A stretch of DNA of 49,158 bases, taken from contig JAILCX010000037.1 of assembly GCA_024690205.1 (NCBI GenBank), positions 1 through 49,158 on the forward strand. The letters are read 5' to 3'. Positions 1-7,869 of the stretch are shown here, piece by piece. This DNA is from Lachnospiraceae bacterium. Lineage in GTDB: Bacteria; Bacillota; Clostridia; Lachnospirales; Lachnospiraceae. Position numbers and translations under genes: made by a program. The first letter of the stretch is position 1, and each line of letters begins with the position of its first letter. Below the pieces are notes generated by a model. It did no database searches, had not been told where the DNA came from, and saw only the letters and a program-made list of their open reading frames with translations.

Positions 1-2
1 TC

Positions 3-146
3 AATATGGAGATAGGCCCCGACGAAGAAATGCCCAAGGTCCGGGAAGATGCAAAGCTCATCGAAATGCTTGAAGGCGAGGATGTCGAAAAATACGATAC
101 TCTGCTTAGTCTGGCCTTAACCGGCGGAGACTATTCCTGGATATAG
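3..146 (+). CDS. C-terminal end of an unknown protein (5' truncated)
   Basis: An open frame runs from the left edge to a TAG stop at 144-146 and gives about 47 residues, acidic and rich in Glu/Asp, ending in GGDYSWI. The frame has no start in the window, so the gene continues leftwards. The codon pattern (GAA, GAT, AAG, CTT) resembles the neighbouring genes. I do not recognise the family. It converges on the small minus-strand gene whose stop lies 5 bases further on, with no obvious terminator between them. Confidence 0.5.
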   Translation, partial: NMEIGPDEEMPKVREDAKLIEMLEGEDVEKYDTLLSLALTGGDYSWI

Positions 147-151
147 CAGGG

Positions 152-385
152 TCACTGCATATATCCGCAGCTGCTCTTTTCAGGTCCTTCCATTCCCGAC
201 TCGTAATGTGCACGGAATTCCATGTTGATCTCGCGGATCTCCTTTTTCCCGTCAATGTAGTCCTGATACATATCCGCGATCCCGGCCATGCAGCCATCGC
301 AGGCCCCGCTTATGTTCCCGATCGATTCGGCAACGATCTGTTCTCTTTCTTCTTTAGTTGTGTCTTTTATCAAGATCGATCTCAT
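152..385 (-). CDS. small conserved hypothetical protein with a CxxC motif
   Basis: A 77-residue acidic protein beginning MRSILIKDTTKEEREQIV. It carries a CDGC pair near residue 30 and a segment MYQDYIDGKKEIREINMEF that recalls small uncharacterised Lachnospiraceae proteins; this resemblance is from memory. The frame stays open to a GTG at 451 inside the end of the upstream GNAT gene, but that extension has no ribosome binding site and reads like intergenic sequence, so the internal ATG at 385 is preferred. The gene probably belongs to the transcript of the two acetyltransferase genes upstream. The Cys pair could bind metal, but no function can be assigned. Confidence 0.6.
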   Translation of the reverse strand: MRSILIKDTTKEEREQIVAESIGNISGACDGCMAGIADMYQDYIDGKKEIREINMEFRAHYESGMEGPEKSSCGYMQ

Positions 386-438
386 ATTATCTGAAACTGC
401 TTTCCGAAATAATTGTAGTGTTTTACCTTTATACTGTA

Positions 439-1476
439 TTAAAGCTCGCACACCATGATGTATTCTTCATCATTTTCATCAACGGTTTTAAATCCGACTT
501 TCTTATACATCCTCACGGCATAGTTGGCTTTCTGTACGGCAAGGGATGCTCTTTTATACCCCTGACTTTTAAGCAACTCAAGCATCTTTATCATCAGCTT
601 GGTGCCGGTGCCTTTTCCTCTGCATTCCTTATAAAGCGATATGGCAAATGACGGTGTCTCATCATCCACGTGACCGTAATCATTCATGATACGTGTCCAC
701 ACGGCCCCAATGACCCTTCCGTCAAGATCGGCAACCAGGCAATTATCACCCTCACGTGTTCCAAAATCATCCGTATAAACCCTAAGATCAGGGTTTTCTA
801 TGATGTCTCTGTCAGGAGGTGTAACTCCTTCGGGGATAAAGATTGCCTCATATAAAAAGTCTTTAAGAATAGCGGTTTCGCATTCTTTAAGAGGTCGGAT
901 GAGAGGTTGGGGGGATTGGTCGCACGGGGCTTTGTCCTTACGCAGGATCGCGTGCCAAACCTCATCGCATATTCCGACGTTGTTTTTTCCTGCTCTTCTA
1001 AGAACGCCTTCCTGTTTCATACCTGCCTTATCCATCACACGTCCGGATTTTGGATTATTGATATCATGGCTTGCTGCAACGCGGTCAAAACCGGCAACCT
1101 CGAAAAGATAATCGATCACCGCTCTTAGAGCCTCCGGCATTAAACCCCGCCCCCACAAAGCACGACTCATGCAGTATCCGACCGTAGCCGAACGGGTTTC
1201 CTCATTTGTCTTTATAACAGAGATATTGCCTATGGCTTCACCTGTCTTTTTATATTCCATGACCCAGTTATAATATCCGCCATCTTCGTAATGTGAAACC
1301 CATTCCTTAAGCAGATTCTTTGTGAACTCGGCATTTGGATGCGGAGGCCATGTCAGGAATGTGGTCACCTCGGGATCCGATGCCCAGTTGTTGAACATGT
1401 CGTCGGCATCATCCATCGTAAATCTTCTCAGTATAAGTCTTTGCGTTTCTATTGTTTGTGTTCCGGTTTTCTTCAT
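439..1476 (-). CDS. tandem two-domain GNAT N-acetyltransferase
   Basis: A 345-residue protein made of two acetyltransferase domains. Residues 1 to about 175 form a RimJ/RimL-type GNAT (TQRLILRRFTMDDADDMFNNW, then a GRGLMPEAL acetyl-CoA loop and a C-terminal GVLR segment). Residues about 190-345 form a second, shorter GNAT with an acetyl-CoA loop CRGKGTGTKLM and a typical end VRMYKKVGFKTVDENDEEYIMV. Both pyrophosphate-binding loops (Q/RxxGxG/A type) look intact, so both domains may be active. RimJ/RimL-type enzymes acetylate protein N-termini or small amines; the substrates here cannot be read from sequence. The gene follows another GNAT gene by about 10 bases, so three GNAT domains are co-directional. 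Confidence 0.85.
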   Translation of the reverse strand: MKKTGTQTIETQRLILRRFTMDDADDMFNNWASDPEVTTFLTWPPHPNAEFTKNLLKEWVSHYEDGGYYNWVMEYKKTGEAIGNISVIKTNEETRSATVGYCMSRALWGRGLMPEALRAVIDYLFEVAGFDRVAASHDINNPKSGRVMDKAGMKQEGVLRRAGKNNVGICDEVWHAILRKDKAPCDQSPQPLIRPLKECETAILKDFLYEAIFIPEGVTPPDRDIIENPDLRVYTDDFGTREGDNCLVADLDGRVIGAVWTRIMNDYGHVDDETPSFAISLYKECRGKGTGTKLMIKMLELLKSQGYKRASLAVQKANYAVRMYKKVGFKTVDENDEEYIMVCEL

Positions 1477-1486
1477 GTCTTTGAGT

Positions 1487-1921
1487 TCATAGCCATCTCA
1501 CGAAAGCTGTCTTATCGTTGCTGTTGTATCCGGCATTTTCATAAAATCTCAGTGTCTCCGGATCTTTTGAACCGGTAAGCAGCATCATCTTATAGCAGTT
1601 TTCTTTTTGTGCAAGCTGCAGGGCATATTCCAGGCATTCTCCGGCGTATCCTTTTTTCCTGTAATCTTCATGCGTTACAACGTTTTCAACAAAGGCATGT
1701 GGCCTTACACCTCTCGTCATATTCGGGATGATCAGGCAAACGCATGTTGACACTATACGATCATCAACCACATTCACGATAATATGGTGATTCGGATCTT
1801 CCATGATCTGCTTCCACATATTCATTAGATGTTCATCTTTTTCGGGAATACTCTTTTCATGAAGGTGCAGATATAATTCAAGTAATGCATCAAGATCACT
1901 TTGTACTGCTTCTCTAACCAT
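1487..1921 (-). CDS. GNAT family N-acetyltransferase
   Basis: A single-domain GNAT of about 144 residues. It begins MVREAVQSDLDALLELY and has the acetyl-CoA binding stretch VVTHEDYRKKGYAGECLEYAL and a terminal FYENAGYNSNDKTAF motif, the standard motif A/B order. The start at 1921 is chosen because a strong GGGGAGG ribosome binding site sits 6 bases upstream; the frame is open six codons further. It is the first gene of a likely operon with the double-GNAT gene. Substrate unknown. Confidence 0.85.
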   Translation of the reverse strand: MVREAVQSDLDALLELYLHLHEKSIPEKDEHLMNMWKQIMEDPNHHIIVNVVDDRIVSTCVCLIIPNMTRGVRPHAFVENVVTHEDYRKKGYAGECLEYALQLAQKENCYKMMLLTGSKDPETLRFYENAGYNSNDKTAFVRWL

Positions 1922-2015
1922 AGTTCCTCCCCTTTTCACCTTGCATTTAAAGCATTTCTATTTTGTGTCATCTTACAATCAACATATAAACATAGCATAA
2001 GCTGAACTACTATCA

Positions 2016-3260
2016 TTACTCATTCTTTTCACTTTCCGTTATACTCATATAATTCGTCCCATAGCTGACCCTTATGGCAGGCCGAACCGCAAAATCGTAA
2101 CTAACCTCGGTTCCCATCAGATTCGGCGATCTCAAACCGATAAATACTGCGTTATTCTGCGTTTTACCGGGTGATCTCAGCCACCAGTCGACACCGCAAT
2201 CCCTTGTATCGTCGCTGACGGCCATTGCCTCGGAATATGAGAACAGATACACCTTGTCATCGGTGTCATTTCCGCAATCCATTCCATATTTAGAATCATC
2301 TTTGATAAACGTGTTATACGATGTGATTATCGCGGCTTTCTCTCCGTCAGAGAATTTGCTGTTATAGAAATCCTCGTTGAGCCATCTGCGCAGAGAACAA
2401 TTCTCCCATGTGATATCCGTACTACTGTCGTTATATGGCATATACGCTACCGGTCCCTGGCAGAGCAATGTACAGATACCATCCGTTTTGTTCGTTACAT
2501 ACCATGTATATCTGCCGAAGACCACCACATCATCGATCTGTGAATCGGATATCGCCTTAAGCTCCGATTCGACCTCCTCGGAAGTTCTGTTTATCGACGT
2601 CGGGACAGTATGACCCGCAAGACTCAGATTCAGAGCAGGACGGACGGCACCGTATCCGTTACTTGCAATATCTCCATTAGGATCGATTACTCCATCCTTG
2701 CCTTTGCCGACATAGGCTACATAGCTTGTATTCGCTCCCGGTGACCTGAGCCACCACCACTGGTGAAAAGGACTGTCCCATGGCCCGCATTTTCGCACGC
2801 TGTTATCCAAGGCATTCGCCTCATCTACACTTAACAGATAGATATGATCATCCGTGTCGTTTCCGCCGGAAGTCCCATACTCACTGCTGTCTGCATTGAT
2901 ATTATGCATCTTTACGATCAGCGCCTTTTCCTCTTCAGTAAAAGTGTTGTAGAACTTGTCATTGAGCCATGCCCGCACAGTGGATTCTTCCCATGTACTG
3001 GTGGTAATACCATATCCTGCTTTTCTGAAACACTGCTTGATCACAGGTTTTTCGCTCAAAAGCGTATATTCTGTTTCTGTTTTGGCTATCACGTACCACC
3101 TGATATCGCCGAACACAACGATATCTCCCACAGATGCATCCGTCAGTTTCACGGCATCCTTAGGGGAATCGTGACGTGTGGAATGGCAGCCGGATATAAT
3201 AAATGCAAGTCCAAGCACAGCAGCAGCTGAAACAACAAGTAAATTCTTTTTCATCTTCAT
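2016..3260 (-). CDS. lipoprotein with two DUF6273 domains
   Basis: About 414 residues. The N-terminus is a basic stretch, then a hydrophobic segment ending in the lipobox IISGC, so this is an exported, lipid-anchored protein. Two homologous halves follow, about residues 40-215 and 230-405. Each has an opening VGDIVVFGDIRWYVIAKT-like strand, a central RAWLNDKFYNTFTEEEKA-like helix, a DTDDHIYLLS turn, and a closing WWLRSPG ... VRPAL motif. This is the DUF6273 signature, usual in surface proteins of Clostridia, with no known catalytic role. The start is uncertain: TTG at 3272, ATG at 3260 and ATG at 3254 are all possible and no strong ribosome binding site is seen. Confidence 0.8.
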   Translation of the reverse strand: MKMKKNLLVVSAAAVLGLAFIISGCHSTRHDSPKDAVKLTDASVGDIVVFGDIRWYVIAKTETEYTLLSEKPVIKQCFRKAGYGITTSTWEESTVRAWLNDKFYNTFTEEEKALIVKMHNINADSSEYGTSGGNDTDDHIYLLSVDEANALDNSVRKCGPWDSPFHQWWWLRSPGANTSYVAYVGKGKDGVIDPNGDIASNGYGAVRPALNLSLAGHTVPTSINRTSEEVESELKAISDSQIDDVVVFGRYTWYVTNKTDGICTLLCQGPVAYMPYNDSSTDITWENCSLRRWLNEDFYNSKFSDGEKAAIITSYNTFIKDDSKYGMDCGNDTDDKVYLFSYSEAMAVSDDTRDCGVDWWLRSPGKTQNNAVFIGLRSPNLMGTEVSYDFAVRPAIRVSYGTNYMSITESEKNE

Positions 3261-3286
3261 TTTTCTTTTCAAACTACGATTTTTTC

Positions 3287-3601
3287 TTATTTGGCTATCT
3301 TCGGTTTCTTTTCCGGAAGTTCAACATACATTCCATCCAGAAGTTCCCGGATCAGAGCCTTATCATCAAAACTGTCAAATACATGCATCAGCGTCTTTGA
3401 TTCTTCATACGGATAACGCAGTTCGGAATCTGCCAAAAGCCTGTCCGAAGTTGGCGTTCTCTTCAAAAACAGTTCACCACCGCATATGTCGCCTATCAGT
3501 TTGCCATTAAGGTATACAAGATAGCCGCCCATCATTGGCTTTATGACAATATCACCGGCTTCGGAAAAAGCCTCTCGGATATATTCGTTAAACTCATTCA
3601 T
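3287..3601 (-). CDS. TfoX N-terminal domain protein
   Basis: About 104 residues matching the TfoX_N fold: MNEFNEYIREAFSEAGDIVIKPMMGGYLVYLNGKLIGDICGGELFLK, with the typical MMGGYLVY and a later YPYEESKTL. In gammaproteobacteria full-length TfoX/Sxy regulates competence; in Firmicutes single-domain versions are common and uncharacterised. The start at 3601 is chosen because GAGGAGG lies 7 bases upstream; the frame is open eight more codons but without a binding site. It sits upstream of the lipoprotein gene and could be cotranscribed with it. Confidence 0.8.
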   Translation of the reverse strand: MNEFNEYIREAFSEAGDIVIKPMMGGYLVYLNGKLIGDICGGELFLKRTPTSDRLLADSELRYPYEESKTLMHVFDSFDDKALIRELLDGMYVELPEKKPKIAK

Positions 3602-3753
3602 TATGATAACCTCCTCAAATTTCAAATTTTGTTATCTTTATGTAATGCGGTTTATTCTTTGTGACAGGTTATAATGGTATAACTACCGGCATTGACCGTG
3701 ATCACAATTCCTTTAGTCTTCTTTAATATAATTCCTTTATGATTTTTTGTCAT

Positions 3754-3919
3754 TACGTGAGAAATTGCAAAAAATGCATTTTTACACGTAGTATTCTTCG
3801 GCATTCAGGGCTCAGATTACGTGAAAACTCAACAATTTCCTTGTTTTACACGTAGTTTTCTTCCTCCCCCAAGCGCATGACCTACGTGAATTTTGAGGTT
3901 TTCATACATTTTACACGTA
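3754..3919. repeat. array of three TACGTG...CACGTA inverted-repeat units (left array)
   Basis: Within the 447-bp gap between the TfoX_N gene and the glycosyltransferase gene, TACGTG starts at 3754, 3818 and 3883 and its reverse complement CACGTA starts at 3785, 3849 and 3914. Within a unit the spacing is always 31; between units it is 33 or 34, so each unit repeats every 64-65 bp. Flanks are also conserved (TTACGTGA on the left, TTTTACACGTA on the right), while the interior is AT-rich and variable. A matching array lies at 7550-7714. No open frame covers it. Confidence 0.8.
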
Positions 3920-4048
3920 ACAAATATCTCTTGAATAAAGCAACCACCCGGAATCAGGAAAAAGAGCCCCAGCCCTTAAGACCGAAGCTCATATTACTTT
4001 CAGGAAGCCTTCTTTCTTTCATGAACTATAGAATTCATGAGTCAATGA

Positions 4049-5206
4049 TCACTTGGCAACCTCCTCTATAAAACGAACGGCTTCATCAATTCCGCCGCAG
4101 TTTTTGAAACTCTCCGAAACCTTTAGGGCACCGGCTTTAAAGGTTGGCTCTTCAAGAACCCTTGTGATGCATTTAAGGATGTCGCTTGTTTTTATGGAAG
4201 GCAGCCTTAAGCCGGCTCCAAGTTCAACTGTTCTTTTGCAAACAGCTCCCTGCTCAGGTGTCTGAGGAAACAACACGAGCGGAACGCCGAAATACAAAGC
4301 CTCCGATACGGAATTCATGCCGCAATGAGTTATAAAGGCATCTGAAATTGAAAGCACAGCCATCTGATCGACGCTTTCATGAACCTCAATATTATCCGGC
4401 ACATTATCAAAGTGATCGGTATTTTGTCCCATGGAAATGATCACCTGATAATCCGTATTTCCAAGGACCTCAATACAGTTGCGATAAAACTCGCGGTTTT
4501 GAACGACCGTACCCATGGAAATATAGACTGTCTTTTTTGCAGTCTTTTCATACTTTTCCGTTATAGGTCGTATGGAAGGACCTATAAAGTGATACTGGTC
4601 CGAAAATGTTTCTGCACATGGCTGAAAATACTTTGAAGTATATACGATGGTGTTGGTATCATTGTCATTGGTAACGATATCTAACAGCCCCTTAACCGGA
4701 TAGCCCTTGTCCCGAAGGCGCTTTATCTGCCTGTTAATCTCAGGCATCGAAAACAGCATTCTCAACGTTTCTCCGGGCCCATGACTGTTATACTTTCCGG
4801 AATACCGGTTAAAGGCAAAAGTAGTCGTGGAACAGATAAATGGCAATCCGGATTTAAGGGAAGCAAGCTTACCCCAATAAGCAACCGAATCCGCAACAAT
4901 AACATCCGGCTTAAGTTCTTCTATCTTCTCGCTGACCATCTGATCAAGGCCGATCGTTGCAGATACCATCAGCTTGACAGCAAACGCCTGATCTTTTCCG
5001 AATTTATCGGCAAATTCTTTATCCTGTTCTTCAAAGTTATATTCATCACACGGGAAAAATGTAGCGCCTGCTCCTTCTATTTTTTCCCTGAACATCTCAT
5101 ATGAAAAGTAATAAATTGTATGTCCTACATCCGTCAACGCTTTTACAAGTCCGATCGTCGGATTGGTATGACCATGCGCAGGAATACAAAACCATATTAT
5201 CTTCAT
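4049..5206 (-). CDS. GT1-family glycosyltransferase (macrolide glycosyltransferase-like)
   Basis: A cytoplasmic GT-B fold enzyme of 385 residues. The N-terminus MKIIWFCIPAHGHTNPTIGL is the acceptor-domain start of the MGT/UGT group, and the C-terminal half holds the nucleotide-sugar signature THCGMNSVSEALYFGVPLVL followed by FPQTPEQ. Such enzymes transfer glucose or related sugars from UDP-sugars to small hydrophobic acceptors, including macrolides, flavonoids or diacylglycerol; the acceptor cannot be predicted. The start at 5206 follows a GGAG box at good distance; eight upstream codons are open but lack a binding site. A terminator separates it from the guaA-like gene upstream. It lies inside the segment bounded by the two TACGTG arrays. 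Confidence 0.85.
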   Translation of the reverse strand: MKIIWFCIPAHGHTNPTIGLVKALTDVGHTIYYFSYEMFREKIEGAGATFFPCDEYNFEEQDKEFADKFGKDQAFAVKLMVSATIGLDQMVSEKIEELKPDVIVADSVAYWGKLASLKSGLPFICSTTTFAFNRYSGKYNSHGPGETLRMLFSMPEINRQIKRLRDKGYPVKGLLDIVTNDNDTNTIVYTSKYFQPCAETFSDQYHFIGPSIRPITEKYEKTAKKTVYISMGTVVQNREFYRNCIEVLGNTDYQVIISMGQNTDHFDNVPDNIEVHESVDQMAVLSISDAFITHCGMNSVSEALYFGVPLVLFPQTPEQGAVCKRTVELGAGLRLPSIKTSDILKCITRVLEEPTFKAGALKVSESFKNCGGIDEAVRFIEEVAK

Positions 5207-5245
5207 GCGTCTTCTCCAATCTGTTATCAATTACTCCATCGGTTT

Positions 5246-5282
5246 TGAAAAATTGCAGGCAACCAAGCGGATTGCCTGCAAT
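5246..5282 (-). terminator. terminator of the stand-alone GMP synthase PPase gene
   Basis: Read on the minus strand, an 11-bp perfect stem ATTGCAGGCAA / TTGCCTGCAAT with a 9-base loop is followed by a T run. It lies 40 bases after the stop of the guaA-like gene and before the glycosyltransferase start, so the two genes are probably separate transcripts. Confidence 0.8.
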
Positions 5283-5322
5283 CTATTATCATAATCTTTG
5301 TCAGCCTGATAAAGACAACATA

Positions 5323-6306
5323 TTACTCGTATTCCACAGTTGCCGGGGGCTTCGGGGTATAGTCAAAAAGAACTCTGTTGATGCCAGGAACCTCAGTAAT
5401 GATACGCTGTACCAGATGATCGATCAGTTCATCGGAAAGATGCTCAACAGTAACCTCCATCACATCTGTAGTGTTTATTGCACGAATTATGCAGGGCCAG
5501 TCAAAGGTTCTCTTACCGTCCTTAACACCGGTGGATTTAAAATCAGGAACAACGGTAAAATACTGCCATACTTTGCCCTCAAGACCGTTCTTTGCGAACT
5601 CTTCACGAAGGATAGCATCGGATTCTCTGACCGCTTCCAATCTGTCTCTTGTTATTGCACCAGGGCAGCGAACGCCCAATCCCGGTCCGGGGAAAGGCTG
5701 ACGATATACCATGTTGGCAGGAAGGCCCAAGCGCTCGCCTACGATTCTGACTTCATCCTTAAACAGAATCCTTACGGGTTCAACAAGTTCAAACTTCATA
5801 TCTTCAGGCAGACCACCCGCATTGTGATGGGCCTTGATACCGGCTTCGGATTCAAGAATATCGGGCCATATCGTTCCTTGAGCCAGGAATTCTATACCAT
5901 CCAGTTTTCTGGCTTCTTCAGCAAATACTTCTATAAATTCACCGCCAATGATCTTACGCTTAGTCTCGGGATCCGTCACTCCTGATAATTTGTCAAGGAA
6001 TCTGTCTGTGGCATCCACATAGATAAGGTTAGCTTTCATCTGATTACGGAAGACCTCGATCACCTGCTCGGGTTCACCCTTACGAAGCAGTCCGTGATTG
6101 ACATGCACGCAAACGAGTTTGTCGCCTATTGCCTTGATAAGCATTGCAGCAACTACAGAAGAGTCAACGCCTCCTGAAAGTGCAAGCAGTACCTTTTTGT
6201 CTCCGATCTGATCTCTTAATAATTGCAGCTGCTCCTCGATGAATGCATCCGCAAGCTCAGGTGTTGTGATCCGCACCATATTGTCCGGTCTTCTGTCGTT
6301 TTGCAT
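5323..6306 (-). CDS. stand-alone GMP synthase ATP-pyrophosphatase subunit (no glutaminase domain)
   Basis: A 327-residue protein corresponding to the synthetase half of GMP synthase. It has the PP-loop [10 protein letters not shown] (residues 42-50), HVNHGLLRKGE, the KRKIIGGEFIEVF helix, the [16 protein letters not shown]-contact segment and the C-terminal dimerisation domain ending in KPPATVEYE. It would adenylate XMP and aminate it to GMP. The class I amidotransferase domain with its Cys-His-Glu triad is absent, as in archaeal GuaAb, which pairs with a separate GuaAa; no separate glutaminase is in this window. The start follows AGGAGG at ideal spacing. Its own promoter is upstream. A complete two-domain guaA lies about 1.7 kb further along, so this is a paralogue. 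Confidence 0.9.
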   Translation of the reverse strand: MQNDRRPDNMVRITTPELADAFIEEQLQLLRDQIGDKKVLLALSGGVDSSVVAAMLIKAIGDKLVCVHVNHGLLRKGEPEQVIEVFRNQMKANLIYVDATDRFLDKLSGVTDPETKRKIIGGEFIEVFAEEARKLDGIEFLAQGTIWPDILESEAGIKAHHNAGGLPEDMKFELVEPVRILFKDEVRIVGERLGLPANMVYRQPFPGPGLGVRCPGAITRDRLEAVRESDAILREEFAKNGLEGKVWQYFTVVPDFKSTGVKDGKRTFDWPCIIRAINTTDVMEVTVEHLSDELIDHLVQRIITEVPGINRVLFDYTPKPPATVEYE

Positions 6307-6346
6307 GTCTGATCCTCCTTGGGAAATTATTTATCGTTACAGTGCA

Positions 6347-6375
6347 ATTATACGCTAGCAAAGTCTCCTTCACAA
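6347..6375 (-). promoter_or_regulatory. sigma-A-type promoter of the guaA-like gene
   Basis: On the minus strand TTGTGA (6370-6375) and TATAAT (6347-6352) are separated by exactly 17 bases, about 40 bases upstream of the ATG. This suggests the gene is transcribed independently of the nuclease-like gene upstream. Confidence 0.65.
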
Positions 6376-6444
6376 TGAAAACCGACGTAAGTATTTTGCT
6401 AAATTATAGGTCTGAATCTATTTCCAGCTCCTATTTAATGTGAT

Positions 6445-7242
6445 CTATATCAGATACTCTTCGATCATATTTCTTATTATATTTGAACTGATGGATTTTT
6501 GAGAAGTTTCAAATGTCATGATCATGTTTTTCCCTGGAAAGAAACCGTTATGATCATATGCATGGATCTTAAGGACATTCTTATTGGCATAGGCGATGTT
6601 ATCCATCATGCCGAAGTGTTCCCATATGAACTCCTTCTTCCACTTGACATTAAGGCACGTAAAATCAGGGTGAACAGTTCCAAGCCCCTCAAGTAAAAGA
6701 GGATATTCGTAGCGATAAGGAACTTTGTATTTCTCAAGCATATTTGCTATGATCAGCTCGGATTTGGAGCGAACTCTGGTACCACGCTCCGAATAGAATT
6801 CGCTATCATCCATGAATTCAATACCCTTATAAGAAACAGCTTCCCACTTTCTTACAAACATCTCCTCCGTATCAACGATCGGTGTGATCAACTTCTGTCT
6901 GGCCTTTGACGTCTTATTATATACAGAGTCAATCTCGGAAATATCATACTTCCTTATGAATCCTTCGAGAGTTTTCCTGAGTCGCCTGAGCTTTCTATTC
7001 ACGGCTTTTTCATACTCCTGTTGAGCAATCTCCTTTAGCATATCGAGTTCGTCGGATTTGGCATAGATTCTTCTTCCGGAATCCCTATCAAGCCAATAAT
7101 ACTGATCTGTACCGTTGCTTTTACTGATATCTATCCTGCGATCCGGTACATCTTTCAACTTAGAAAGATTCTTATTAGATTGTTTGATAAGGCAATCAAG
7201 CTCCTTTAATTGAACTTTTAAATCTTCTTTATAATTCTGCAT
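6445..7242 (-). CDS. hypothetical protein with a PD-(D/E)XK nuclease-like C-terminal domain
   Basis: A 265-residue protein. Residues 1-110 are charged and helical, probably coiled coil. Residues about 150-265 look like a restriction-endonuclease fold: RSKSELIIANMLEKY (an SKSE-type helix with the first acidic residue), a strand with HPDFTCL, then EFIWEHFGMMD in place of the usual ExK, and a basic DHNGFFPGKNMIMTFE ending. The lysine of the ExK motif is not in its usual place, so activity is uncertain. Function is unassigned; DNA cleavage or degenerate nuclease are the likely options. The start at 7242 follows GAGGTAAT. It is the rightmost gene of the segment bounded by the TACGTG arrays. Confidence 0.7.
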   Translation of the reverse strand: MQNYKEDLKVQLKELDCLIKQSNKNLSKLKDVPDRRIDISKSNGTDQYYWLDRDSGRRIYAKSDELDMLKEIAQQEYEKAVNRKLRRLRKTLEGFIRKYDISEIDSVYNKTSKARQKLITPIVDTEEMFVRKWEAVSYKGIEFMDDSEFYSERGTRVRSKSELIIANMLEKYKVPYRYEYPLLLEGLGTVHPDFTCLNVKWKKEFIWEHFGMMDNIAYANKNVLKIHAYDHNGFFPGKNMIMTFETSQKSISSNIIRNMIEEYLI

Positions 7243-7549
7243 ATTACCTCGTAGTTCTTTTTGAAAACTGTTAATAATTTATTTAAAGAAATGATAGTTG
7301 CTGTTAATAGATAATGAAACTCTCTTGATATAAAATGAAATGAAATCAGCATATGATAGATAAATGAAATAAGCTTGCGCTTGAATGACAAAAGAAAAAA
7401 CATGTTAAAAAAATAAATGAGATTGCGACTGAAATATGAAGCGTCGCATGGAAAAATAGAAAAGACTTTTTCTATAGGCATGAATATAACCCGAAAAAGG
7501 AACCCCGTCAATATGATCGGATCACAAATTGAAATCTTGCGTTAAGTTT

Positions 7550-7714
7550 TACGTGAGTTTTTTGCAAAACTCGTTAAACTCACGTAGTGTTTTTCAGCCA
7601 CGCAAGATTTGACTACGTGTATTTACGAAAAAAATGACGAAATTCACGTAGTGATCAGATGTGGAGGGTCAAAACACTACGTGTAAATTGATAAAAAACG
7701 CAGAAACTCACGTA
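7550..7714. repeat. array of three TACGTG...CACGTA inverted-repeat units (right array)
   Basis: TACGTG starts at 7550, 7614 and 7678; CACGTA starts at 7581, 7645 and 7709. The spacings are 31, 33, 31, 33, 31, giving an exact 64-bp period. The first unit extends into a perfect 10-bp inverted repeat, ACGTGAGTTT / AAACTCACGT. The second and third units have the flank CTACGTGTA on the left and TTCACGTAG or CTCACGTAA on the right, the reverse of the usual layout in the left array at 3754-3919. It occupies the gap downstream of guaA and upstream of the PD-(D/E)XK gene together with the 77-bp repeats. Confidence 0.8.
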
Positions 7715-7724
7715 AGTCTACGAA

Positions 7725-7801
7725 AAGCAAGCTCTGGGAGGCGCCAAGCCATGCTCTGTTATTGATTCGCTTCGCTCTCAATAACCGTCGCCGTAGGCGC
7801 C
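7725..7801. repeat. 77-bp direct repeat, copy 1
   Basis: This 77-bp stretch is repeated at 7870-7946 with a single mismatch (C at 7745, T at 7890). It contains an internal hairpin, TTATTGA ... TCAATAA (7759-7784), and GGCGCC palindromes near both ends. Both copies are followed by an AATCAGCAA block, so the duplicated unit is about 145 bp with the second part diverged. No open frame; looks like a small dispersed or REP-type element. Confidence 0.85.
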
Positions 7802-7869
7802 AAGGTATCAACGTTTAATCAGCAACTTGCTTCGCAAATAAATCGGCAATTAACAAAGCGCCTCCCTTC

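Noticed and set aside
3754-3919. CRISPR array
   Set aside because: The periodic units share only 6-12 base ends in alternating orientation, not a 24-36 base direct repeat, and no cas genes are nearby.
5101-5985. 294-codon plus-strand frame
   Set aside because: Lies opposite the guaA-like and glycosyltransferase genes, has Cys/Ser-rich shadow composition and no family motif.
7218-7511. Open frame of 97 codons beginning MTGFLFRVIFMPIEK
   Set aside because: Very AT-rich, Phe/Ile-rich from poly-T/A sequence, overlaps the real start of the PD-(D/E)XK gene and lacks a ribosome binding site.
3754-7714. Integron or attC cassette array
   Set aside because: No integrase, no RYYYAAC/GTTRRRY core sites, and the arrays lie in gaps at the segment ends rather than one per gene.
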